A DNA stretch of 64,000 nt, taken from contig JAODTK010000045.1 in assembly GCA_026419785.1 (NCBI GenBank), positions 248,001 to 312,000 of the forward strand. Reading direction: 5' to 3'. Shown here in pieces: positions 48,701 through 57,500 of this stretch (the stretch's first letter is position 1; each line of letters begins with the position of its first letter). The notes below the pieces were generated by a model that worked only from the letters and a program-made list of their open reading frames with translations, ran no database searches and was not told the DNA's origin. The stretch comes from Sclerodactyla briareus. Lineage: Eukaryota > Echinodermata > Holothuroidea > Dendrochirotida > Sclerodactylidae. Position numbers and translations under genes: made by a program.

Positions 48701-50920
48701 GATAATCCAAGAAATAGAATGAACCAGAATTTCAAATCAAAGTTTAGGAGCTGCTAGATGGAAAGTATTGTGAAGGGCAACCAGGAACCGGAAGGAATGG
48801 AGGAGGAATATCATGGTCATCACCAGGGGTCGGACACGACTCAATGGTACAAGGTGAGATGGAGAGTGCAATTTAAGTTTTGAAATGTTTGTAACAATAT
48901 TCACATAGAACTACATATTTGTACCTTCTTGTGTCACATATTTTTATTTTTATTATAGGAATTAGGTATTCTGAGGTTGTCTCAAAAGCACCGCCAATCC
49001 ACCATGTGCTACAAGGTTTTGTATACCGGTATCCTCCATCGCAACACCAGCTTACCTTGTCACTTCACCATCCTCGTTGGCCAACTGAGCACCATCTGAC
49101 CTCACTGCAATAAGGAACTGGTAGATGCACATGGAGGCATCAATGGCAATTTTTTCTTCCTGCATAAAAAGGAGAAACCACCTCACAATAAACCAGAAAT
49201 AATCGTCAACAATAATATCATCAACATTCCATGCTTATTCTAAATGCTTTTGTTTTCCTCGAGTATTTGAATCGTGTTCACAAGGGACATGAAGAGTTTC
49301 TTTCATTACTCCGAAGTGTTACCAGAGGAAATAACTTCAAGCTGTTCAAACTCCATCTCAGTTCTTACCAAAGGTATCCAGATTCAGAAGAACTTTTTTC
49401 AAACAATGAGTCATTAACTCCTGGGATGCTTTACAAAAAGTGCAGTCAAAGCCACTACAATCAGCAAATTCAAGAGGACTATTGACAATGTCTAATCCAA
49501 TTGCACAATATGGAACCAAGGCTATGCCTATGTTCTTTTCCCATTATTACTTAAGTAGTAGAGTTATAAATCTCGCAACATTAGAATATTCAGCTCCTTG
49601 GACTGTGGACAAGTGAACTGGCCGATCGCTCGATTCACTAACATAAAAAATTTCAGGATGCTTTTCAAGTGGTAATCTCTGGCCAGTGGTATTGACTTTG
49701 AACGTGTATTTCGAAACAGCGATGGTGGAGTGGCTAATAACTGACAACAATGAAATGTCTGGAGGAAATAGTACGGGGATACATATATTTATCAGGAAAA
49801 TGCCATAGGAAATGTAAAATACGGAGCATCGGCCGACAATGAAAATATTCCAACGATCACTTTTCAAACTTCGAACGAATTTCATATGAACATTGAGTCT
49901 GTCGTTTTCTGACGAAATTGAACTGATTTTGATAATTGAAATGTCTATTTCAGTCTACTGAATTGCCAGCGATACGAATTTGACAATGGAAATGAGAGAA
50001 TGCGAATAATTCAATAATTTCATTTTGATAATAACCTCCTCAGTCCGCACTAGAAACCACAAGAATGTGGCACCGGTCATAATGGAGGGTCATTAGCTAT
50101 GGCACCAGGTTCAAGGGGCTAGTTCTGTGAAGACATTTCATTCATTATAACAAGATATAACATTATTAAGATGTTGAAAACATGTCACATTCATTCGAAA
50201 CAATATAGAAATGTATCGATAACACCACTTTGAAGTTTATGGAAACATTTTTGGAAGCTCTTTTCAAAATGTTGTGAAAACAAGTTGGCTGGGTAATTAA
50301 ACTCCAACTTTAATTAGGCCAAGAAATGGTAACTTTAACTAGGCTATGGAATGAGTGATGTAATTAGGCTGCCTATGCAAAAACATGTAGCAGGTACAAA
50401 GCAATCATTACACCAACTCGCAACTGTGTAATCCAGTACATTGCAAAAACCTACATCAGACAGTCACTGTTAATTTGAGCTTAAGTTTTAGTTTTACTCT
50501 AAAACTAAGGTTACAAACAAACAGGAAGTACCATCTCAATGATTTCACTGGTCAAAGTGTTCTGCTTGACTTTGAAAACCAAGTCATAATGATCATGGAT
50601 GCAAAACAAGTTCAAAGGATTCCTCTAGTGAGCCTCATGCGCGGATCGGATGTCCTGTCGATTTTGGGAGGACCCTGTCGTGTCCACTGTGGCTGGGATA
50701 CTCAATACTGTGTTGATAACAATGACTAAGTTTTACTTTTGTGTAGGGAAACATAGCAAAATTGGTGTCAGGTTATGAATCATAAGGCAATAACACAGTG
50801 AGCAACTAAGCAACATGAACATGGCAAAACACACTTACCAAAATAGCTTTTCATTTCATACTCTCTCATGGCACTAGGTGCAACATCAGCAATGAGTTTT
50901 GCAAGATTGTGAATACCCAT
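27688..50920 (-). CDS. FEN1: Flap endonuclease 1, 11 exons over 23 kb
   Basis: Structure-specific nuclease that cuts 5' flaps in Okazaki-fragment maturation and long-patch base-excision repair, working with PCNA in the nucleus. The exons, right to left, are listed separately and give about 370 residues (human protein 380). All the metal-binding acidic positions known for the family are readable: D in IAIDASM, D in YVFDGKPP, both E in GEAEAQ, both D in TEDMDAL and D in GCDYCG. The helix-hairpin-helix [11 protein letters not shown] and a basic C-terminal tail [11 protein letters not shown] follow. The start [17 protein letters not shown] fits the family N-terminus, where the free amino end after Met matters for catalysis. 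Frame breaks in exons 2, 4 and 7 and blurred exons 9-11 look like base-calling indels, since the rest is fully conserved. The gene is divergent from DDX27. Confidence 0.93.
28558..28668 (-). CDS. FEN1: FEN1 exon 10 (blurred PCNA-binding region)
   Basis: The frame reads [20 protein letters not shown] then SLDSLLTVS, against a family pattern EERIR.G...L.K...G.TQGRLD.FF. Nearby out-of-frame triplets recover NGI, QK and GN, so small compensating indels are likely. As written, the PIP box (Q..L..FF) lacks its Gln and aromatic pair. Acceptor TTCTGACAG, donor GTAGGT. Confidence 0.75.
29313..30360. mobile_element. Non-autonomous hAT element in FEN1 intron 9
   Basis: Terminal repeats TAGTGTTCAAACG and (reverse complement of the right end) TAGTGTGCAAACG match at 12 of 13. 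The element is flanked by a perfect 8-bp duplication CTCATCAC (29305-29312 and 30361-30368), the hAT hallmark. Subterminal ATCGGTATC/GATACCGAT words repeat in both orientations. It is 1048 bp long with no transposase frame. Confidence 0.9.
30538..30602 (-). CDS. FEN1: FEN1 exon 9
   Basis: Reads [18 protein letters not shown], the counterpart of the family's LKW..P.EE..I.FM segment. The expected Trp is one base out of register. Acceptor CACCCACAG, donor GTGAGT, phase 0 to 2. It lies 178 bases outside a hAT insertion. Confidence 0.8.
30640..32430. other. FEN1 intron 8, left part, no feature recognised
   Basis: Open frames on both strands near 30.9-31.2 kb lack similarity or splice support. Confidence 0.4.
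32440..37690. repeat. Satellite array, about eight 590-bp units, in FEN1 intron 8
   Basis: CCTCCTTAAATAAGCAC recurs near 32662, 33266, 33847, 34437, 35030, 35608 and 36206, with a variant at 37094. Each unit contains two related ~180-bp halves (TTTTTGACCCCTAAGTGACC / TTTTTGACCCCTACGTGACC). The array is bounded by direct copies of one flank, CTATGTGCCA...AATAGGCTAATTAC-like, at 32470-32570 and 37560-37655. Units differ by many single-base gaps. Confidence 0.9.
37797..37876. repeat. CA microsatellite
   Basis: Interrupted CACACA runs with GCACACAC and TACATACAC variants. Cysteine/valine-rich frames across it are artefacts. Confidence 0.95.
38596..38682 (-). CDS. FEN1: FEN1 exon 8
   Basis: 29 codons, [20 protein letters not shown] then DITPADEIE. 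Acceptor TTATCTAG, donor GTAATG, phase 0 to 0. Confidence 0.92.
38740..39256 (-). repeat. Diverged, reversed fragments of the 310-bp element
   Basis: ACCAAATTTCAACTTGACTG and TGACTGCATCGATTCCTCCG followed by ACTTCGTCAAG are reverse complements of the body and leader of the element at 15.1 kb. Confidence 0.65.
40105..40370 (-). repeat. Single-unit copy of the 310-bp element, reversed
   Basis: Contains CCAAGTATAAGCTTCATCCA, TCCAGGTGGGATCGAGT, a CA/TA microsatellite and TGCATAGATTCCATTGACTT: the unit and leader of the 15.1-kb array in reverse with only one body unit. Confidence 0.8.
40440..40569 (-). CDS. FEN1: FEN1 exon 7 (probable extra A)
   Basis: Reads [20 protein letters not shown], then [20 protein letters not shown]: the last catalytic Asp and the DNA-binding helix-hairpin-helix. 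It ends CAAAAAG|GTATTT in phase 1, while exon 8 needs phase 0. One A fewer in the run restores the frame. Confidence 0.93.
40910..41440. repeat. Degenerate minisatellite of about 20-28 bp
   Basis: Variants of GCCAGTACCCATGGGTG and TTACCAATGG recur through about 500 bases in FEN1 intron 6. Confidence 0.7.
41476..41542 (-). CDS. FEN1: FEN1 exon 6
   Basis: Reads [20 protein letters not shown] plus EE; acceptor CACACAG, donor GTTGGT, phase 2 to 0. Confidence 0.92.
41580..41720 (+). repeat. Partial copy of the 310-bp element
   Basis: CTTGGCTTGCGAACGAAATA, CACCTGGATGGAT, GGGATCCCCATAGTGAGTAC and TATTGTTTTGGGTCAGG match the unit body. Confidence 0.75.
41955..42230 (-). repeat. Single-unit copy of the 310-bp element, reversed
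   Basis: CCACATACCAAGTTCGAGCA, CAAGGTGGAGTCAAG and TGACTGCATAGATTCCCCTG correspond to the unit and leader. Confidence 0.75.
43157..43520 (-). pseudogene. Duplicated, inactivated FEN1 exon 5
   Basis: A tandem copy of exon 5 and its flank, offset 358-377 bases. The exon-like part is 43316-43451. It lacks the acceptor AG, has lost one T in the ACC-TTT-GGT stretch (frameshift), changes the second Asp of TEDMD to Asn and the Cys of AQC to Ser. The donor GTGAGT is kept. The intronic flank just past the donor is identical to the active copy for 79 bases (43248-43326 versus 43606-43684), although the exon parts differ at well over ten positions. Confidence 0.88.
43674..43810 (-). CDS. FEN1: FEN1 exon 5 (active copy)
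   Basis: Reads [20 protein letters not shown], then [20 protein letters not shown]. It holds four catalytic acidic residues. Acceptor TTTTCAG, donor GTGAGT. A damaged duplicate lies downstream in the gene at 43316-43451. Confidence 0.95.
43868..43945 (-). repeat. SINE 3' end (reversed)
   Basis: The reverse complement reads AAAAAGCGCTATAAGAACTA followed by ATT-rich tail. This is the same 3' end as at 47555-47583 and 56545-56600. Confidence 0.75.
43966..44160 (+). repeat. Lone arm of the foldback family
   Basis: ACCAAAACTTACTGGTTTGT through GCCAGTTGAACGTT closely matches the arms bounding the 4.1-10.9 kb block. No matching inverted arm was found to the right. Confidence 0.75.
44857..45125. 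mobile_element. Possible small inverted-repeat element
   Basis: The left end GGCTGCGTTTCAGTCGACTG and the reverse complement of the right end GGGTGCGTTTTGTTGACTG match imperfectly and share a following TTA(T/G). No clear target duplication. Confidence 0.4.
46006..46227 (-). CDS. FEN1: FEN1 exon 4 (internal frameshift)
   Basis: Begins [20 protein letters not shown]. It then slips one base near 46155-46165 (AGAAGAGGCAAGAGG), after which the expected frame resumes as [20 protein letters not shown] and runs to MGIPYVE. It needs one extra base or two fewer. Donor GTAAGG. Confidence 0.92.
46780..47583 (+). mobile_element. tRNA-derived SINE, interrupted by a hAT element
   Basis: AGTTTGAATCCC at 46901-46912 resembles a Pol III B box, with an A-box-like TGGCGAACGATGG upstream near 46798. 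It is followed by GCGTCCTTGGG. After the inserted element (46931-47250) the body resumes with CGAGGCGCTTTATCTCTGTC. It has a 65-bp internal duplication (47251 and 47316) and ends in AAAGCGCCATATAAGAACGA plus an ATT-rich tail. It lies in FEN1 intron 3. Confidence 0.7.
46931..47250. mobile_element. 320-bp hAT element nested in the SINE
   Basis: The ends CAGTGGCGTCACAAGAG and (reverse complement of the right end) CAGTGGCATCACAAAGAG are near-perfect inverted repeats. The 8-bp duplication TCCTTGGG is perfect (46923-46930 and 47251-47258). Removing the element rejoins the SINE body. No coding capacity. Confidence 0.92.
47717..47776 (-). CDS. FEN1: FEN1 exon 3
   Basis: Reads [19 protein letters not shown]; acceptor TTTGCAG, donor GTAAGT, phase 2 to 2. 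It sits between the SINE-rich intron and exon 2. Confidence 0.92.
49056..49159 (-). CDS. FEN1: FEN1 exon 2 (one A too many, or shifted acceptor)
   Basis: It encodes [20 protein letters not shown], including the first catalytic Asp. With the TGCAG acceptor, the run of six A near the 5' end breaks the frame; five A would give the conserved Y-F-G-R-K-I. A downstream AG would keep frame but lose the Gly-Arg pair. Donor GTAAGC. Confidence 0.9.
50839..50920 (-). CDS. FEN1: FEN1 exon 1
   Basis: ATG at 50920-50918. It reads [17 protein letters not shown] and ends MKSYF plus G; donor GTAAGT, phase 1. Confidence 0.93.
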
Positions 50921-51434
50921 CTTCGTTCGAAGTTGGTCGTATTCGTGGTTCAGTAACTACGGTTAAAAGATAGTAGTGCTGCCGTCGGATAAAGTTGTGG
51001 CCAATCCAGCTAAGCCAAGGGTACCTCAATCTGATTCTGAACCTGTCCTGAGTGTTAACTTCGTGGAACTGTCACCAGTCCGTTTTGTACTGTAGACAGT
51101 AGGTCCCACTGCAATGAGGAATTAGGAACAATCTGACTATCTAGCACACTCAGTCAAGAACTAATTAGTCTCCACTCGGGTGAATATAGTCAGCGTGAGG
51201 AAATTAATTCAAGTTCGAACGTACTTGAATGAATTGCAGAAGGTTACAAACTGCAGTTTTACAGAAAGAATAAACGAGCGATGCCCTTTAAACTTTTCGC
51301 GCCACCATCTACATGTGTTTGGTGTAGCCACTCTCATCCCCGAACTAGAACTCAATACCAATGTTTTATTCCAGCCACCGTAATTCTGGCAACCCCAAAC
51401 CTAGGTGGAAAAAATTGACACGAACGGAACAGAA
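50921..51434. promoter_or_regulatory. Shared FEN1-DDX27 divergent promoter region
   Basis: 514 bases separate the two start codons, which diverge. The region must hold both 5' untranslated regions and both core promoters. CCAAT occurs near 51003 in GGCCAATCC. No TATA box is evident. Sharing is inferred from spacing, not shown. Confidence 0.6.
51294..51303. promoter_or_regulatory. E2F-type site
   Basis: TTTTCGCGCC matches the E2F consensus TTTSSCGC. It is 132 bases before the DDX27 start and 373 before the FEN1 start. FEN1 is a known S-phase, E2F-responsive gene in vertebrates, which makes the site credible. Confidence 0.6.
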
Positions 51435-51509
51435 ATGGATTTCATTCGAACTATTGGAGAGGATGATGAAGTACCAGACGAATCAGAAGATTCCAGTAGT
51501 GATGAGGAG
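51435..51509 (+). CDS. DDX27: DDX27 exon 1
   Basis: 25 codons from the first ATG, MDFIRTIGEDDEVPDESE through SSSDEE; donor GTGACC, phase 0. The frame is open upstream but has no earlier ATG. Confidence 0.85.
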
Positions 51510-54500
51510 GTGACCTTTTTTATTTATGAACGAAATGATGTTCCACAAGTAGCCATTACCATAAGTTTCCATCTCGTATTCAACATGTGAGCCTTGTGTT
51601 TCATATCCTAACACGTTAACTGAGTTAGCTTAGCCTAAGCTTGGTGTTATGGTTCAACCCTCGGCTCTTCAATTAGCGCCCCCGTCCTTAATATCCGTAT
51701 TCGGCATGATTGCATAATGTATAGCCATGTGTACCTGGATGTATAAGATTATTGTTAAGGGATTAGGCAAAATAAAAATAATTACATGTTTAGCGTCCCG
51801 CCCGCCTCCTTTTTTTGGAGGATTCTGAATTTTTTTTTTTTTTCCTTTATTCAGGCCATAACTTTTTTTGAAAGAATATTTTGAGAGTCTCCATGAATGG
51901 GTTTGCTCTTGAGGAACAATTTGAAGCATGTTTTAGGTTAGCAGACCCTGCAGAACCATGAAATGAAAAGGAATAAAAGAGGCCTCCTCCTCTGAGAAAG
52001 GTCAAGTGGCAAACCCTGCTTCGACCCGCTTCTTTTTTTTCCTCTTTCAACCCCGTCTAAGTCTGGTATTTCTCCTGTTGCATTGTCATTTAGAAAGGGT
52101 TATTGTGCAATTTCTGGTTAGGATGGCTAATAGTATTAGTTCGAGCTACATGTGGGACACCCATCTGGATATAAACATCTTGATAAGCAATGGTCGGGTC
52201 CAAAGAAGAAAAAAAAAAAAAGGGAGGCCGCCTCCTCCTCATTTTCGAAAAAGTTGGATGCTAAACATGTTTTTATTTTTACTTGGCCTCAGTGGTGGGG
52301 TTAGGATAAGTTTCCATCAGATGTAATCCCATTCTTATCATTACCAGCCCCTAAGCCCACACTGACAGTACCCCCTAACACCACTACCCTAACCCACCCC
52401 TAATCCCTAATACTAATCCACTGCTCGAAATTTACGTAAGCCCGATAGCCCGGGGGTACTCGAAGTAAGTTCGGGCTACTAGAAACTTTGCTGCAGCTGT
52501 TCGTCGGGCTAGTGAGAAAATTCAGGTGAAGGTAAGGGTCTAGGACACCAAAAATAAAAAAAAACTACGACTGATCCTGAACTCTTCAATGACTTTTCAT
52601 AAGCGGCCACAACTGAGCGAACTAGCATTATTTGCAACTAAACATTCGCAGAAAATGAGCTTCTGCGAAGACCTCCAACACGGCCACGACCACCGACATT
52701 CGACCATCAGAAAATGTAGGCCGATCAACGATCTTAGTCCATAACAAAAAGTTGTATAATAAACCCCCAGCCCCACGTGTACACAGACTCTCCCCCGAGT
52801 ACGATCAGTGTTCACGCTTATGGTGTGAGATCGCACGATCTGCGCACTCAAACTCAAAATCCCGCACAAAAAATAATATAAGTGGGAATGACTCGCACTG
52901 GTTTCCATAACGGGAATAGTAAATTTTGCAATCTTTTAACCAGTCACGATCTGGTACTTCAGGCACAATGTATGCATCCTCATATCATTGTGTGTTAGAC
53001 ATCGTAACACTTCAGAACATGAGAGAGAGAAAACACTATTTTTCACCCTACCATCGATAACGTTTGATTGAATGATTTTTGTGTAGAACTGTTGGGGATA
53101 CACATTCTATGTTAATACATAGTTTGCATGGCATCAGTAGTAAGCTTTTTCCTTTAACCTATTTTGAAGAAGTTATCAAGTGAAGTTGTCAAAAAAAAAA
53201 GAAATTTGACAATTATCTAAAAAAGCGTGCGGGCGGGGACGAGACACTGCTTTTTTTTTTTACTTGGCCTTAACCATGTGGAATGGGACCAAGGTCACTA
53301 TAAAATAGCGTTAAAATCTGCAATCTGAAAACATTTAAAAATCATCAAATAATGAAACAGGCATGTAGATGGGTTGATACAAACACTTTTCACAAAAAAT
53401 TGAATCATGTTATTTGCAAGGTGTATTCAGATAACCACTTTCTGATATAGGCTAAGTGTGGTCCGTGTACAAAAGCATAGCAAGTTCAGTAGCTTAGGTG
53501 TACTACTGGCTACCTTGTGGGAATTTTTTTTTGAAAATTATCATTTTGTTTTCTTATTTATTCTCACAAAATCCAATTTCGCCTGGGAAGAACATTCACT
53601 ATGGGCCAGAAGAATGTTGCCGTTGAAGGATTTGCCCTTTCGGGGACAGTCATGTTGTATGGGTGAAGCTGCGGACGGGGGGAGGGGGGAATGGTATGGC
53701 ATGGGTGATTATCCCCAGGTAACCCGTGCCTATATACAGGAAACTGTGTAGCAATAGTTTGCAATGCAGTCATTGGAGAGAGGGAGTCCGGGAGACAAAT
53801 TTTGGCCAAGTCGGGGGTTTAACCCCTTAGCAAACACATCTATTGTTTGAAAAAAACTGGCAACGGGCAATTTTCAGGCAGTAAATGCCATGGCCAAAGA
53901 ACGCGATCTATATTTTCTGAGAACCCTCCCCCCCTAGATGTCAAAATCCCCCTTTGAAAAATTGTGGGGGGGGCAATTCCCCCCACATTTTGAAACCTAG
54001 CGTAACACTGATTACGATATGACTGATATCTTTGACCTACTCACGGCCTTGTTCCCAGCTAATTCGTGCGACTTATCACGTAACTCACTCCTCGAGCATC
54101 GTTGGTTGAAAGTATCGCAGTGAAGAGCCGCGAGCGGTGGGATCGACCTTATAAATTTTATCGGGCTAGTCAAATTTTTGGTCGGGCTAGTGGAAAAAGT
54201 AAACGAGTTAGAAGCCCGACGGACAACTGCTGATCAGGTAGATATTTCGAGCACTGTACTAATCTCATATATCCTGGTACACTTGGGTATAGGCAACGTG
54301 TGGAACAGTGTTTCCTCTAAGAATTTTCTCACCGAGTCAAAATACAGATATTTTGGAGCTTCGACTCATTGTCAAAACTGCTCAGCTTGTGGAGGAATCC
54401 CAGGGAAATATTTTAAGGCACAACACCATAGGCAATAGGCATCACCTGCAGTAGAATTAGTTTCAGTCAGTTCACGAAATTCTGCCACTGTTCAGAGCAG

Positions 54501-57500
54501 GTACTTTTGGTATTTCATTAAAAACACTCTTTTTTATATATTTTCCCCAGAATGTCACAGGGTCAAATTGGCAGGCCAGTGTGTCAAAATCGTGTCATAT
54601 GGGCTTAGAGGAAACACTGGTGTGGAACTCATTTCATAGGGGCACTTGTGTTAGCAGTCAATGAAGGAAGCCAGAAAAATTACGATATTTCACTCATTTG
54701 TGTATCGCCACCAAATCCTGATATATTGTTCTTGATATTCTACTTCACCTAAAAAATTGATAGGTACACATGGTATACATTATGCAATCATGCTCAGGTG
54801 GCATTTGATTGTGCAATAATGGGGATGTTGTCTGTAGTCCCCCATCTAATTAATCCTGGGTCATGCCATTGGTCCGTCTCATCGGGCCTCCATGCTATTG
54901 GTTCCCTGTGTCATCTGTCCCGATGTTGTTGTTTTGTATCGGACTGATGAATGAGTTGCCAATGAGATGGAGAACCAATGAGGAGGAATAATGAACAGGG
55001 GTCCAATGACACAGGGGACTAATGAGAGGGAATAATGTACGGGTTGACTATGGGACAGGGGACTAAGGGGACAATTTAGGCAAGATAAGGGGACCACTGA
55101 GCAGGGGGATCAATGAGTCGGGAGACTACAGACCTCATCATCATTATTGCACAATCAACACCTGAGCATGATTACAACCAACCTTATTCCAGTCTTCATC
55201 TCCTCATAAAATCTCCAACGACGCATCCGTTCGGCCACTCTCACACAAAACAAACCAATATAGAGCATTTGGTATTGTGTTATTGTGTGCACAATGCCCT
55301 AACGTTACCAAAACAACAAGTAATCTTAATTTTACACATTGCCACGGATACTGTCAGAAAGGCTGTGTGATTGGCAACAAAATGAAAAATTTAGGGCTTC
55401 ATTCAGTCAGAGAAGGGATTTTGATCTGATTTATTTCAAAGTTTTTGTTCACTCACATCTTTTATCACTCTTCATTTAAACAGGCTGTTGCACCCAAGGG
55501 GTTCCCCAGCAACAAGAAGATTGGACACAGCGACTTCAACAAATCCTTCCAGTTCACCGAGAGAGGAATAGCAGAAGAGCGAACAGTATTCACCGATGGC
55601 CTGGACGAATTTGTGAAGAGACCTCAGCGGATGTCGCTAGAAGGGAGGATACAAGAGATAAGGGCAAAAACGAAGAAAGGTGAACTTAAATTAACCCCAC
55701 ATGTCCTGGGTATACTCACTGTGGCTAGAACGGAAACCAACTCAATTCCCAACTCTTGGGCCATTAGGTTGATCAGTGTTGTGTGAGTGGTCAGAGAACA
55801 ATCTTGGCCTGAGTATTCCAGCTCAAACTATCGAATAATCAAATGACCTACAGTAGTCCTAGGGCACAACCAGTAGAGCGTCTGTTCAATTATATGGCCA
55901 CATAAATATTAGGGGTTACAGTTACCCAATATCCCTAGCTGCTAGTTGCAAGTGTCAGGGGAGGCTAGGGGCTGTGTCAGCCATATTAGTGGTTTATTTC
56001 CTATGATTTAATATTTCACTAAATTAATAAGAAAGAAAAAGGTCAGGGGAAGTCCATTCTGGAAACAATTCAAGCAGGCGAATGTTACCTCTTTGACCCC
56101 TCAAGCCATTCCATTCTCTTTCTTCCCAGTTGGAGGCAGAGGCAAAAAGGGACGAGGAAGTGACAGGTGGTGGAGGCAGTACAAATGACGATAACCAGCT
56201 GGAGGAAGACAAGGAAGCTGCAGAGGCGGGAGATGGAGATTCATCCTCCGAAGAGGATGTTCACGAGGATGTCGGCGTCTCTGAGTTGAACAGCCAGTGG
56301 GACTCCGTGAAGAACAAAGCTCTGAGCGAGAAACGCATCAAAAGAATGATGAAAGAAGGTCAGTTTGAAGCTTGCTTACTGGGGTTGGAGGCGGGAGAGG
56401 CATGTCACTTGATAAGGCTTATCCAATTGGAGGTTCCTTTACTTAAGCTGGGGCTGCAGAGAACAAGCAGGAGGTGCGTGCTATATGGTACAGGTGTGAC
56501 AAGTCACTTGACCTGATCATGGGTATTCCTTAAAGTGCTTTGAGCGAGTCTTCGACCTGGAAAAGCGCTATAAGAACAAGATATTATTATTGTTATTATC
56601 TGGTGATCAGTTCTCACTGGGATTCAAACATTTATCATTCAAAGCTTTGCCGACTAGCTAATCTGATCATCAACACTCCAAAACTGTGTCTGTTCCTGCC
56701 TGTGATTAGGCTAGTAAGTAAATCAGATCGGTTATCGTTTTTGAAATAATTTTAACTCTTTGTCCTAGGTCCTGAGGAAGTGACAGAAGAGAAACCATTT
56801 TTTGAGGAGGTGTCTGGTGACGCTGATGATATCAGTAGCTTTGAACAGATGAATCTGTCAAGACCACTGCTCAAGGTGAGATACATTGATTACAAAACTG
56901 ACACAGTTTGGACTTTTGGCCATGTTTACAGGTATGTCACCTTCGATAATGGGGAGTGCACACTGGGCATTGACTCTTTGACCGCAACCCCCCCCCCCCC
57001 CCCCCCCAACCCACAATAATGCATTTTTGTAGTGCTCTCATGCATGGAGGTTTTAGACAGACCCAAATGGTGAAAGAGGTTAGAGTATCCAGAAGCTTGA
57101 ATTCAGGTCGGGTCATACTATGAGAGCAATGACCTTGAAAATTAAACCTACTGTCAATTTACATATTCATTGGAATTGTGAGGCAAACTGTTGTTGGCTG
57201 TTGCTATTGATAGGATCCAAATAAAAACTTACAAAGGCATTCACAAGATATCAAAGAATTATCTTAGAAATTCTCAAGGAAATAATACCTATCAAGGCCT
57301 ATGAATGCAGCATTCACCGTGCAGAGTTAGTGTGCGGCCTTCGCATTGTTCCCCCCCCCCCCCCCTCCAGAATATCTTACATTCCTCGATATTCCTCAAT
57401 TTTTTAGACTCCTTGGAAGTAAATTGGAATAACTTAACAAAGCAACATGCTAGAATCTCCTCTTTTCACCTGTACTAGTTTAAAGGGAATCAGTTACATG

